Shown: in pieces, positions 32,678 to 43,263 of the stretch | Numbering within the stretch: position 1 is the first letter of the stretch | Layout of the letters: each line of letters starts with the position of its first letter | DNA from: Zea mays | Taxonomy: Eukaryota > Streptophyta > Magnoliopsida > Poales > Poaceae | Direction: 5' to 3' | Assembly (NCBI RefSeq): GCF_902167145.1 | Contig: NC_050104.1 | Span: 95,429,849 to 95,493,848 of the forward strand | DNA length: 64,000 nt | The notes under the pieces: model-generated | Seen by the model: only the letters and a program-made list of their open reading frames with translations | What the model was told of the DNA's origin: nothing | Databases searched by the model: none | Position numbers and translations under genes: made by a program

Positions 32678-33073
32678 TCGCGAGGCTATCTTGGCCCACT
32701 TGGGGCCCCACTTGAGGTAAAACTTCAAAATCTTGTCGATCTCCTCATTGTCGAAAGACCCTTTCTTGAGATCGGGCCTGAGGTGGTTGGTCCAGCGGAG
32801 GCGGCAGCTCTTGCCACAGCGATTGAGCCCGGAGTTGCGCTGCACCTTGTTCCATTTCCCCTCGCCGTGTGCCTCGACATAATTTTTGAGAAGCTTATCT
32901 TCATCGGGACTCCAGGGGCCCTTCTTCAGCTGGGGCGCGCCGCTGGGTTTTTCGCTGGCGGTCTCCCCGTCTTGGTCGTCGGGCGAGACGTACCCCGTCT
33001 TGGCCTCATCCTCCAGTAGAGGGTTCTCGCCCACCTTCAAGTTCAACACTTCCCCCGCCTCCACCACCGTCAT
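32678..33073 (-). CDS. GAMYB-like R2R3-MYB transcription factor, exon 1
   Basis: The ATG at 33073 (MTVVEAGEVLNLKVGEN) is preferred. An in-frame ATG at 33124 lies just inside a probable 5'-UTR acceptor (CTTGCAG, near 33135). The exon encodes an acidic N-terminus, then R2 (KKGPWSPDEDKLLKNYVEAH, with three Trp spaced as usual) and the first half of R3 (KKGSFDNEEIDKILKFYLKWGPKWAKIASR). It ends at the strong donor CGA/GTAAGT (32677). The first R3 Trp is replaced by Phe, which is normal for plants. Intron 1 is 4.8 kb because a LINE sits in it. The three-exon product is 401 residues, short for GAMYB proteins. It is the only gene in the window with intact exons and no transposon identity. Confidence 0.88.
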
Positions 33074-33155
33074 TTTGAACTTCGACGAAAACTGGATTGT
33101 CCTCAAAAAGCTGGAGATCCTCAAATCTACTGCAAGGAATTAAGCGAACCGATAC

Positions 33156-33251
33156 AATCAAATAAAGTCTAGTAATCTGATCAGGAGGTGAGTCTTAATC
33201 TAATCCAATCAAATAAAGTCTAATAATCTGATCAGGAGGTGAGTCTTAATC
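33156..33251 (-). repeat. 51-bp tandem duplication upstream of the MYB gene
   Basis: Two copies of AATCAAATAAAGTCTA(G/A)TAA ... GGAGGTGAGTCTTAATC, starting at 33156 and 33207. They lie about 100 bp upstream of the MYB coding start, in the probable 5' UTR, its intron or the promoter. Confidence 0.9.
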
Positions 33252-33367
33252 GAGGTCAAACCTCGGTGGGCAGGGGAGGGAAGGACCGCGGCGGTGGCGG
33301 AGGCCGAGAGGGTGGGGGCAGCGTTTGGACTTTGGAGATTACGGCGGGTGGACTGCTCCCCTTTTTA

Positions 33368-33494
33368 GGCCATGTTCGGTTACTAGTGGTTTAAGGGGAT
33401 TAAAGAGGATTAAATTTTCTCCTATTCAATTTAGAATAGGAGGGGATTTAATCATCTTCAATCCCCTCCAATCCTCTAGAAACCGAATAAGCCC
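33368..33494. mobile_element. Tourist-like MITE
   Basis: 127 bp between TTA target duplications (33365-33367, 33495-33497). The ends GGCCATGTTCGGTTACTAG and, inverted, GGGCTTATTCGGTTTCTAG match at 15 of 19. The interior is partly palindromic (TTAAATTTTCTCCTATTC / GAATAGGAGGGGATTTAA). It sits in the MYB upstream region. Confidence 0.8.
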
Positions 33495-33497
33495 TTA

Positions 33498-33964
33498 TGA
33501 GGGCGGACTTACGTGACTGTTGTCGGCTGGGAGTTCTCGTGCCGACAACCCGGTAAGCGGCCCACTCGTAACTCGTCCGACGACGGCACGGCCCACAGCT
33601 TACCCGTCCACATTAGCCTAAACGACATGCGGCCCAGCGCAAAAGAAATAAGGGAGACGCGAACACCAACAGGGATCGAAACAGTAACCTCCTTGTGAAC
33701 GTAAATAAATAAGTCACCCTTCTACCAACAAGGTTGCTGTGATCTTTTGTTATAAGTAGTTAAGTACTAGAAAATTAAAGCGCCCGACCAGTCATATATA
33801 CACAGTCATGTATATACATGATCTTGTGAAATCATATAGTGCATTCAACAAAAGCCGTTTATATATCACTAAAGTGCAAATCTGAGATGAAAGAGGTGCC
33901 TCATGGGCTGAACTATAACGCGGGACCAGATTAATGCGAGCAGCAACATACATTTATATACATA
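33498..33964. other. Intergenic
   Basis: No gene seen. It contains an 8-bp-arm inverted pair TTGTCGGC / GCCGACAA near 33520-33550 and little else. Confidence 0.4.
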
Positions 33965-34549
33965 CTAGTGTGTTGATCGTGCGTTGCGACGGCTTACAAC
34001 AATACCCATGTAAATTATCCACCAAAAATTTTTAAGGTTTTTTATTTATTGTATCCGCTCTCTGTATAATATTTTTTGATTTGGCTAACTGATGTTATTA
34101 TTTACTCCATCCAATATGTATTGATACAACACGGCCAATAAAGTGAGCGATTAGAAGAGGTTTCACAACGACTGACTGAACGAACATATATTATAAAATG
34201 ATATAATTCCACCATACAGAGACCAAATAAGAGAAAATTTGTGAGTTCAAGTTTCTAAAATAAGTCACATGAATTCAAACTTATAAAAAAGATATATCAA
34301 AATATGGAGTGATTGCTAAAGTCAAGCATCAATGAAAACTGGATGCGCTCCATATAAATTATGCTACTTCGTAACAATTACTAACATTTAAAACCAACAA
34401 ATAACTTTCCATTTTATTGTTAGTATGACAAATCATTGTTGCTCCATCCAATTCAGCAACTTCAAACACCATGGAGTCCATTGCGCTAATGTGGTCTCAA
34501 AAATGACCTAATACTTACAAGAGCCAAGAACGTTGTGTCATGCTTGGGT

Positions 34550-34971
34550 TGTAGCCTCGGCCCGTAGTGCTGGTCCGACTCGACACGATTATATATTTTT
34601 TATTTTACAAAAAACGTATATACATATATATATAATTTATATTCAATATTAAAAACATTTCAGCACGATGTTCTACTGGTTAGATAGCTTTACCCTGTGT
34701 CTCCCTCCCTTCTTCCATCAGGGCATGGGTTCAAACCCCACCTCCTTAACATTTTACGTTGATTTAATCAAATGAGTCGACGTCTCAGCATGATGTTATA
34801 TTGGTTAGACAGCTTTATCCTGTGTCTCCCACCCTTCTTCCATCAGGGCATGAGTTCGAACCCACCTAACGGCTGGCCCGACACAGTTAGCAGGCCAGCA
34901 TGACGTGCCTAGGCCAAAGTTGTGGCCCACGGGCGTCTGGCCAGTGTCGGGCCGCTGTTTGGCCATCTATA
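34550..34971 (-). mobile_element. Fragment of a hAT element related to 21785-25555
   Basis: The right edge, inverted, reads TATAGATGGCCAAACAGCGG, close to the hAT terminus at 21785. The adjoining sequence has the same GGCCCGACAC-type subterminal composition. No transposase. The left edge is not defined. Confidence 0.5.
34661..34868 (+). repeat. Pair of tRNA-like repeats
   Basis: Two copies about 125 bp apart (34661 and 34786) of a block with an A-box-like TGGTTAGA.AGCTTTA and a B box GGTTCAAACCC / GAGTTCGAACCC, joined by CCATCAGGGCATG. No cloverleaf could be confirmed. Probably SINE or tRNA-derived passenger sequence, not working tRNA genes. Confidence 0.55.
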
Positions 34972-35069
34972 GTCGTGCAGCGGATTAATTTGAAATAATT
35001 GTGAATGGTTATTTGTAAAAAGATAACGCGAGATGACTGTTGCAACTGGTGTTTTATCTATAGTATAGA

Positions 35070-35420
35070 TATAGATAGCACATGCATGTCTTGGGCAGCA
35101 AAGGATGTTTGTTACTTCTTTTTATTTGTCGCGTTAAGTACATAAACAACACGGTTTTGCAACCTTTCAGTTTAAACAGAGAAGGTCTAAGCCGTCCATA
35201 CAAGGACAGTGCCCAGTCGGCAACTGATCACACCGTTGTCTGCATGATATCTAACACGCAGAGAACAAGTCACAGACGATAAGGGAGGAAAGGCCAGACG
35301 CTGGAGCGTACTTCGCTGCAAACTGCGATAGCAAAAGATACCCGTCGCTCTCTCCACCACTAAGCCGCTTTGGTAGCACTAAAAAGGGAGGACGAATATA
35401 GTTGTAGGCATATAGTGCAA
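35070..35420. other. Intergenic between two Helitrons
   Basis: No gene or repeat recognised. Confidence 0.4.
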
Positions 35421-35704
35421 TCTCTACTACTCTATATGCCTGTAGTGTAGGCGTGCACACCATCCTGTTCTGCCTCCGACACCTCTCGTCCGCGCTCCGT
35501 CAATCACGTAGTCTCTGCCACCCGACCGCTCCATCCGCAGCGCCCACACCACCGTCCGCCGCCAAATCCGGATCTCGTCTCCATCATCCACGCCTCCTTC
35601 CCCGCCCGCCCGATACCCGCCAAGCTCCCTCTACGCGCATGCCTCCTCCTCGGCCCAGATCCCGCCGCCAGCGCCCGAAACCCTAGCCGCCGTATTGGAC
35701 CACC

Positions 35705-36171
35705 TCAAGCCCCACACCGTCGGCACCTTCCTCCCCCTCGTGCGTGAAACGACGACGAGCGAAAGCCTAACGCGCTCGTCGCGGTGGCCACGCTAGCGGC
35801 GCAGACGGCGACGATCCTCCCGACCACCGGGGGAGCGGCTCGAGCCACCATGCTTATCCCGACGATCCCGGCCGCGGCTGCGGGGGCGCAGAGGAGGTTC
35901 GCGGCTCCGGCCAGCACGGCCTCCCTGAACAGCTCGACGGCAAACTCCCGGAACTGGAGTCGCGAGAGCTCTGCCTCGTCCTCTAGCCCAGCGGCGCGGA
36001 GCGCGGCGTCGACTCAGACGCGGGGCGACGGCGAGGGCACCCAGCGCCGGACCAGCGGGACGGACGCGCTGAGCTCCGAGTGAAGGTGTGCGGCAATGTC
36101 GCCGAGCTGGTACCGGCGGACGCCCGGGAAGCGGCGCTGCGCGTCGGCGAGGCACCGGTCGAAGGTCACCA
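35705..36171 (-). pseudogene. Unrecognised protein gene fragment with one stop
   Basis: ATG at 36171 opens MVTFDRCLADAQRRFPGVRR, followed by DIAAHLHSELSASVPLV. A TGA interrupts near 36015, and the same frame then continues (LRAAGLEDEAELSRLQFREFAVELFREAVLAGA). It ends in a hydrophobic Ala/Val-rich tail that could form one or two membrane helices. It reads like a compact, intronless plant gene. I cannot name the family. It was probably captured by Helitron 1. Confidence 0.55.
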
Positions 36172-36556
36172 TCTCTCCGACTCACCTCTCTGTCCTCTCC
36201 AGGACACGGCCCCCGGCCTCAGCCCCGGTGGCGGCGCGCTGCCCCACCGGCCCCCGGCGCGAGCAGGCGCAGCGCGGCCCCCACCGCTCGGTGCAGGTGC
36301 TGGATCCGTAGCGGCGGCGGCCATGGACAAGAGGATGCTCGGCAGCCATGGACGATATAGCACTTCGTCCGCCAGTTTGTATAGAGTTCGCTACACTTGT
36401 GATTTCATTAACCAAAGATCTTCTCGCGCCCGAGCAGGACACCATGGATGCAAGCGGTTGGTGGTACGGGAACGTCCGCAGGCCGAACCCAGTCATGTCA
36501 CAGGCGGCGTCCATATTCGGTAAGCGCCATAAATGATACTGCCCTGCTCCTGCAAT

Positions 36557-36955
36557 CTATATGTGAATTGAATATAACCTCATTCAACACATGATTATGA
36601 TTGTATGAACTTTCTGTTGACTCTGTTATATGTGAATTGAATATAACCTCATTCAAATTTGAACCAAAATGTAATAAATGTATAGAAAGTTACATCAAAT
36701 TTGAATGTGTTGGGGCCTGGTTACTATTGTCAGTTCGTAGATGAAGAGATGGTACAAAACTGAATCTAGACTGCTGGTACAAAACTGAAACTAGGCTGTC
36801 GACACAAACTTAGAATGTGTTGCGACCTGCATTGAGTTTAACCTATATATCTTTTGTAGCACAGTGCATGGACATAGCCATGGCTAATGCAAATTATATT
36901 AAGAACTTAGAATGTGTTGGGACCTGCATTGAGTTTATCCTATATAATTATGTGC
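36557..36955 (+). repeat. Short direct repeats inside Helitron 1
   Basis: TATATGTGAATTGAATATAA... occurs near 36557 and 36628. An ACTTAGAATGTGTTG.GACC block occurs near 36806 and 36905. Local duplications in non-coding sequence. Confidence 0.8.
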
Positions 36956-37149
36956 TTTAACAAAATAAAAGTAGACATTTTTTCTTCTTTTCGAACATAT
37001 GGTAACATTTTCTAATTATTAAGTTACTCAAACTTCTGCAAAAGAGAGAAAACTAAAGGATCAATTTTAACATAAGAAACCTTTTGGGACCTTTAATTAG
37101 GAAAAGGCTTAAGCTAATTTGACCAGCCAATGTACATCATTATTTCAGG

Positions 37150-37300
37150 CTTGCTGCAATGGTAAGAGCTGTCTCACTGAGTTACCAGGTCGCGGATTCG
37201 AATTAGCCTTCTAGATTTATGGGGAAAGGCTTGACTTGATTTTCGAAGTAGCCTTCTAGATTTATGGGGAAAGGCTTGACTTGATTAATTCTTTCCACAG
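37150..37300 (+). mobile_element. tRNA-derived SINE fragment with internal duplication
   Basis: A-box-like TGCAATGGTAAGAGC and B box GGTCGCGGATTCGAA (37188-37202), followed by AGCCTTCTAGATTTATGGGG twice with a 45-bp period (37204 and 37249). Resembles grass SINEs of the GGTCGCGGGTTCGA type. Confidence 0.6.
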
Positions 37301-38248
37301 ACCTGCCTGATTTTGGAAGTCTTACTCATATTTCTTAAGCACGAGCCCGATTTTGAAAGTCTCACTCATATTTTTAAGCACGGAGAGTCCAATGGATCCC
37401 CGAGTGTGCATCAGGTCTCATGGACATAGCTTTGGTTGTATCTAAAATCTCTATATTCATCCATCCCATGTGGCTGCTTTCCTTCTATGCTTTCTGCTCT
37501 GCTAGCTTCCTGCATTTCTTATTGCCCTGTTCTTATCATTGCTCTTCTCCCAATGGTTCAGTTCTATTGCAATATCCTCCAGTATTCCAGAAACCGTTTT
37601 CAAAAAGTGCTGGTGTTGCTGTCCTTACTAATGTTAACTGTAATCAACATTCTTGGCAGTTGTTCAAGTTATTGAGGCGCTGATCTAAGTGCCATCTGAA
37701 CAGCTGAAGTGACATCGAAGCTTGTAATGTTATCCTCTGAGCAGTATATGCATATTGCATCCAATGAGTTTCCCACCTTCATACAGATATTTTTTCCCCC
37801 TGAATAACTATCAGGAACTTCATATGACTAAGATATCGATCTCAAGCAAGTCTGCAGCTAATATTTCATCAAGTTTGTCCAGGTGTATGTCATGCATTTC
37901 AACTTATGTGACATTGATCTCTCTTTCTGATTCTTCTACTAGAAATTTGGTCTACAATGCCATCAGTGTAAAATTGTGGGATCTAAAGTGCCAAGTGAAA
38001 ACTTTATCTTTACTGTGACTGTAAACTTTGGTTGGAGTTTCCACCATGGGAGTTAACATCATGCTGACATCGTGCTTTCGTCCTTCAAATTGATGCCAGA
38101 GTTTAGAAGCATAACTTTTACTAATAAGTAATAATACCGTGCTACCTATCAGTTCTTTTAATGCACAATCCCCAAGTTTTACACTATGTGATGTTATGTT
38201 TAATGTCTGACTGTAAGACGTGTCTTGTTTTTTTCCTTTGGATTTTAG

Positions 38249-38409
38249 ATAATTTTGGCCACCAAAGTTGCCGGTTATTCAGAGCGGTCTACATTTCTTC
38301 GAGACAATGCAAAAGTAGTTCGTGTTGATGCTGCCAATATCAAAGTAAGTATTGAAATGAGTCTTAAACGCTTGTCTATAGATTACATTGATTTGCTTCA
38401 GATACACTG
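38249..38409 (+). pseudogene. Exon of an aldo/keto reductase (Tas-like), captured fragment
   Basis: Acceptor GATTTTAG at 38248; the frame reads IILATKVAGYSERSTFLRDN ... ANIKVSIEMSLKRLSIDYIDLLQIHW and ends at CTG/GTCAGT. The YIDLLQIHW strand and the preceding SLKRL helix are typical of NADPH-dependent aldo/keto reductases of the plant Tas-like type. Only this exon is recognisable and catalytic Tyr/Lys exons are absent, so it is a fragment. It lies in Helitron 1, 212 bp before the Zeon-like insertion. Confidence 0.8.
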
Positions 38410-38616
38410 GTCAGTGTCAGATTGTTCCACTTGTATAGCTATATGCCTGACAAAAACAACATTTAGGACTTTAGGTTCACTTTTTTGTTGTCAGTCTTTT
38501 ACCAACATACATGGAAACATTCCATTAGACATCAGTTGGAATTTTTTCCCTCGTACAAAATTATGCCAATTTTTTTAAGGAAATTGATGAATGTATTGGT
38601 CGGGAAAGTCAATATG

Positions 38617-38621
38617 CATTG
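38617..38621. repeat. Left TSD (CATTG) of the Zeon-like element
   Basis: CATTG here and at 46018-46022, exactly flanking the LTRs. Confidence 0.95.
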
Positions 38622-39293
38622 TGTTGGTGACTTGTTCTCAAGTGCTAAGAGTTAAGAACAAGGCAACATAAAAAGTGTTAAGAGTTAAAGTCCTTCGTCC
38701 TTCGAAGCATTATGTCCCCTTCGGGAAATAATGAGTCTGGGACGAAGGTCTTTAGAGAAATACCTTCGCAAACATAACGGATAATGACGAAGGACTTTAT
38801 ATAAAACATGAAATATAATATGAGTATTATCGCAGAATCATTTCTATTTTATTAACATGGAAAAATAGAAATGATTTTAAATTACAAATGTACCTTCGGT
38901 CCTGAGAGAAGGTAGTGAATACAAGCGTGACGCCAAAAACAAATGCCAAGTCAGCGTGAACAGTACGGGAGTACTGTTCATCTATTTATAGACGCGGGAC
39001 GCAGCCCACGTAAAATTACATCCATGCCCATTACATTTGTTAACGGTTTATGAAAATCTATTGAGGACCCCGAAGTCTTTTCATCTTTAAGTCGGTTCCC
39101 CCTTCTGCCATCGCGCCGAAGCTTTCCTGCGCACAGCTTCGGCTACACTCGACCTTCGTCTGGTTCAGGCTTCGTCCTGGCTGTGCTCCATATTCATAAT
39201 TCTGGATCCGAAAATACCTGTTCACATAATCCACTCGGAAAACATTGTCAAATTATGTTTTTGAGGACCTTCGGAGGACGAAGGCCCCCAACA
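38622..39293 (-). repeat. 3' LTR of the Zeon-like element
   Basis: TG..CA ends (TGTTGGTGAC to GCCCCCAACA on the plus strand). The adjacent GCGAGGGGCTAC (minus strand, 39294-39305) is the probable polypurine tract. Confidence 0.92.
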
Positions 39294-39446
39294 GTAGCCC
39301 CTCGCAATATTAATTTGTAACTAATAAATTCAGATTGCGATATGGACGAAGGCCTTAAGCCGAAGGTCCGAAAAAACACCTTCCCTTTGCTAGAATAGCA
39401 ACATTCACTGACAAGCGGGGCCTTTTAACTTTCAACGCCCTAGGCG

Positions 39447-39456
39447 TATAAATAAG
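39447..39456 (+). promoter_or_regulatory. TATA box of the antisense gene in the Zeon-like element
   Basis: TATAAATAAG, about 150 bp before the ATG at 39601 and outside the LTR. Spacing suits a transcription start near 39480. It mirrors the TATA box at 20967-20974 in the Tat element. Confidence 0.65.
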
Positions 39457-39600
39457 AACACATCGTGAATTCATTTGGTACACACGCTTGCCTTTTGCTT
39501 CGGCCCACTAAAAATTTTTAGCTCTTGCTCATTGAGATTTGCTGGTCTTTTTTGATTTCGAAGCTTCGGCCCTGGGAACAAATTTTTAGTGTTTCCGAAG

Positions 39601-41622
39601 ATGTCTGAAGACAAGAAGATCCCTGCTGAGACGAAGCTGAGTCTCGAGGAGGAGAAGAATCTGGGGTTCCTGATAGCGATGGCAGAGACTAATACAGAGA
39701 AAATCACGAAGGAGATTCTTGAAGGTTTGTCCGAAGATACTGATGACAGCGACAGCTATGATGTGGAAAGTGATGGGGAAGAGGCCGAAGATCGACCGTG
39801 GCGACCAAGTCACTCAGTTTTTGGGAAAACAACCATCAAGCAGAGTCACATTGATAATATGAGGGGGCGATACTTCCGAGACATATCTATTGTGAGAGCT
39901 GACGCCGGGGAAAAGACTTCTCCCACCCCTGAAGAGGATGAAGTTGTGATTTTCCGAAGCCTCCTCAAGGCTGGGCTTCGATTCCCCCTGAGCAATTTTG
40001 TTATTGAGGTACTGAAAACATTCCAAATCTACCTTCATCAACTCACTCCCGAAGCTATTATAAGAATGGGGATTTTTGTCTGGGCTGCGAGAAGCCAAGG
40101 TTTGGAACCAAACGCTAAAAGCTTCTGCAACATACACGAGTTATTGTACGAGACGAAGCCCTGGGGAAAGGAGCAATACCACAACAACTTTGGGTGCTAC
40201 AGCTTCGGCGCCCGCTCCGGGTCAAGCTACCCTGTGCCAACCTTTCGGAAGAGGTGGCCCGGAGCCTGGATGTCTGAATGGTTTTATGTGAAAAATGATC
40301 TAACAGCGCAAAATAATGTCAAAAGTATCATTATGTACCCAATTTGGCAACGCTTCGGGCTTCGAAGGCCGAAGGTTGAAATGGATGAAGCAGCCGAAGA
40401 ATGCCAAAGAGCCTTCGGCGCAGTCTGCTCCTTCATTGGGACAAGGGACTTGGTCCAGGAACACATTGCCTTCAGGGTATGGCCACTTGCAGAAAAGTGG
40501 GAAATGCCGAAAGAAACCATCAAAGAGTCCGACGAAGGCGGACTAGTCAGATTAAAATACACATTCAAATATGCAGATAAATTTATTGAACCTGATGATG
40601 ACTGGCTGAAAAGCATTGAAACATTAAGTGATGAATTACTTGGGGCATTCTCGAAGGCTGAAAATACTGCACTATCAGCAGCCTTCGGAGGCCGAAAAAA
40701 GAAGAGACTGAACCGAGTGTTTGATGCAATCGGGTTCTTCTACCCTGATTATTGTTATCCCATCCGAAGGCAAAAAAGGAAAAACATAACCTCTGAAAAA
40801 GAAGAAGCTGAAACCGCTCCTAGCGAGCCAGAACCAAAAGGAAAAAGGCTGAAGATCTTCACACACCGACCACGCCATATTGAACCAGCTTCGGTGCCTG
40901 AGTATACTGGAGGAACCCCTTCGGCCGCTGAAGGTGAACGGCCACTCTTATTGCCAGAAATTGCAGAGATGGCCGAAGCACCATCGACAGAAGAAATGGA
41001 AGAAGCGAAAAATGTGACTAAGGAAAAAACCTCAGAAATTTTAAGTCCTGCAATAAACGTTGAAGCAACAAAAATCCAAAAGGCTCCAATGGTGACCCCA
41101 AAAAGGAAAAGAATGGTAAATGTACTAGATGTCTTGGAGACAATTAAGTCTTCAAGCACAACTCCAAAAAAGAGTGTTGAAATTGCTGAAGCTTCCTCTG
41201 AAGCTCCGATACAACAAACTGAAGCTGAAGCTGGGCCTTCAGAGCCCTTCAAGGAAGAAACTTTGGAAGCCGAAGCGATAAAAATACCAGAACCAATTTT
41301 AGTTGAAGAGACGGACACTGCCATCCCCGAAGCGCCTGCCAGCATGTGTGATTACATCATACGACATGCTTCGGGAAAAAAGCTATCTGAGGAAGAAACT
41401 CATGAGGCCATCCATTATGCAAAGGAGCTGAAATATCCGAAGGGGGCAGTAATATTCAATGGAACAAATGAAGATGACTTCTTATACTGCCTGCCTGATA
41501 ACAAAGAGCTATCCGTCTGCCGAGAGATGGCGAGAAGCATAGGCTTTCCGAAGCTTGAAGCTGGGTTAAGTGCCATGACGAAAGAGGATCTCGCAGACAG
41601 CCTCGCGTACAATAGCCTGAAG
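39601..41622 (+). CDS. Antisense gene of the Zeon-like element, exon A
   Basis: The ATG at 39601 (MSEDKKIPAETK) is the likely start; an in-frame ATG lies 12 bp upstream. 674 codons. Residues about 1-110 are acidic. About 115-300 carry the gypsy-type domain related to Pfam Transposase_28 (AGLRFPLSNFVIEVLKTF, LHQLTPEAIIRMGIFVWA, SEWFYVKND, DLVQEHIAFRVWPLAEKWEMP). A Lys/Arg-rich stretch follows, then a long Glu/Ala/Pro low-complexity region and a C-terminal piece (SMCDYIIRHASGKKLSEEET, AVIFNGTNEDDFLYCLPD). Ends AAG/GTACGG. No stop or frameshift. Homologous to exon A at 19070-20804. Not a transposase in any demonstrated sense; function unknown. Confidence 0.8.
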
Positions 41623-41712
41623 GTACGGGAATTAAACACTTGAGAAAAACCCCCTATTCTTTTTTTACGCAACGCATTCCTTTTTTCTTATATGAATTCT
41701 TTTTGCATATAG

Positions 41713-42505
41713 GGCCTGGTCCTAAGCAACGCGTTAAGAGCGCAAAAGAGCGCCGAAGATGAAAGTTATGAAATTGCGTTTAATAATTTACGCTCCGAAG
41801 TTATCAAACTGAGAAACGAAGCTTTGGAAAAAGATAAAATTCTACTTACACTGGTAGATAAAGTGAAAAAAGACGAAGCTGCTTCAAAGGCCCAGGCCGA
41901 AGCTCAAAAGCGCGAGATTAAAGATCTTCAGAAACAGCTGGCTAGAGCTAAAGAGGAGCGCTCGCTTGAGGAAACGAAACGAGAACTTAGTGATTTTATG
42001 GTCAACAAATTGGAATCAAAAGTTAAGGAGCTTCGCACATCTCAAGGGAAATGCTATGTCAAATCTGTAGAATGTGTGAATAAAATTAAATCCAGCTTCG
42101 CCAGCGTAGGCGCCTTTTCCAGCGAAGAGAATTTCTCTCGAGGCAATCCCGAAGGTCCGCTGGAATGGATTAGCCACGAAGCAGAGGCCTTCGAAGAGAT
42201 TCTGAACAGTCGTGGCGACATATGTGCTTTTTCGGGCGCCAGAGGAATTGCTTCCGTCCTGGAGAAGAAAGGTTGCGAACATGTAAAATTTTTAGCTCAA
42301 TCCGAAGCTACCTTATCTACCGAAGACATCAAGGACCCCTCGGCCGAAGCGAGCGTGGTTGGCGGCAAATTTTTTACTGATATCTGGAACGACGGCGGCC
42401 GAGGAATGGCGCGAGAGATCATTGAAAGAAGCGAAAAAGGCATTCACGATGCTAGAAGAGTAGCAGACGCTGCCGAAAGGAGTAGGGAGCCCGAAGGACA
42501 GTTAG
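41713..42505 (+). CDS. Antisense gene of the Zeon-like element, exon B
   Basis: Acceptor CATATAG at 41712, joining in phase 0 to exon A, giving SLK/GLVLSNALRAQKSAED. The first half is a charged coiled coil (RSEVIKLRNEALEKDKI ... KQLARAKEERSLEET). The second half is a compact domain (EWISHEAEAFEEILNSRGD, IASVLEKKGCEHVKFLA, VVGGKFFTDIWNDGGRGMAREI). It aligns by eye with the third antisense exon of the Tat element. Ends TTAG/GTACCA. If the donor is not used, translation stops after three more codons at 42514-42516. Confidence 0.8.
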
Positions 42506-42599
42506 GTACCAAGTAGTCGTTCTTGTTGCGTTGTAATTTTCATTTTAAACTTTTGCTCACGATTTGTAAAAGTACTGAAGAAGTGTTTTCTTCGCTCAG

Positions 42600-42733
42600 A
42601 AACTGTTGGACGATCTGCCGACCCCCACACAAAAGGGGATGAAGAAATTAATCAAATGGCCGAAACTATCATGGACAAGGTTGTTGACCAACTTCTGAAT
42701 GAAGCCGCCGAAGCAGTATTGAGGGAAGATTAG
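42600..42733 (+). CDS. Antisense gene of the Zeon-like element, exon C
   Basis: Acceptor TTCGCTCAG at 42599; the split codon G/AA restores the frame to ETVGRSADPHTKGDEEINQM, then a short amphipathic end (IMDKVVDQLLNEAAEAVLRED) and TAG at 42731. Exons A, B and C sum to 2949 bp (982 codons plus stop) with no interruption. The phase match at both junctions is the main evidence for splicing. Confidence 0.7.
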
Positions 42734-43263
42734 GTGCTATTTGGAAAAAACATTTAAAGTGTAATCTATGCAACACTTTGTACATTTGAATGTAATATAC
42801 AAGTCTCTTTTCATTATTGAATTCTTTACGATGCATGAAACTTTAAATACATACCACTTTTGAGCCTTTGGCGAAAAAACACCTTCCCTTCTTTTCATGC
42901 GTCGTGAAGAAGATAGCCTTCGTCAAAATTATTCTGATGAATGACATCGATGCCTCGTGAAAACATTTTCCGAGGCTATTTTCCGAAGCTATGCAACTTT
43001 GATATTGATCTGATAAAGTTCGCCCATGTTTCGTGAAAATATTCCCCGAAACTGTATTCCGAAGCTATACAATTTCAATGTCACTTTTTCAAAGCATCCC
43101 TTCGAAGGTTGAGAGTGTCCCCTTCTCTTGCCAAATGCGATATGATGTATGATGCTTATGCTATGCAAAATGATGTGATGATGTTATGTTATGCATGTGA
43201 CATTTGTTCCGAAGATACACATAAAATATATTCGTAAGCTCTGCATTCCCTTAGGAACGTCTT

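Larger units (their letters stand above)
33965..35069 (-). mobile_element. Small non-autonomous Helitron
   Basis: On the minus strand it begins A/TCTATACTATAG (35069) and ends GCAACGCACGATCAACACACTAG followed by T (33965). That matches Helitron rules: TC start, CTAG end with a GC-rich stem before it, insertion between A and T, no target duplication. No ORF. It contains tRNA-like repeats and a hAT end fragment. About 1.1 kb. Confidence 0.6.

Noticed and set aside
34661..34868. Functional tRNA genes
   Set aside because: B-box-like motifs are present but no paired acceptor, D and T stems could be built.
35051..35080. Plus-strand Helitron 5' end TCTATAGTATAG pairing with the 3' end at 47187
   Set aside because: The minus-strand reading TCTATACTATAG fits the maize 5' consensus better and pairs with a proper 3' end at 33965.
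36080..36523. Plus-strand ORF over the GC-rich part of Helitron 1
   Set aside because: Overlaps the better-supported minus-strand frame; no homology recognised.
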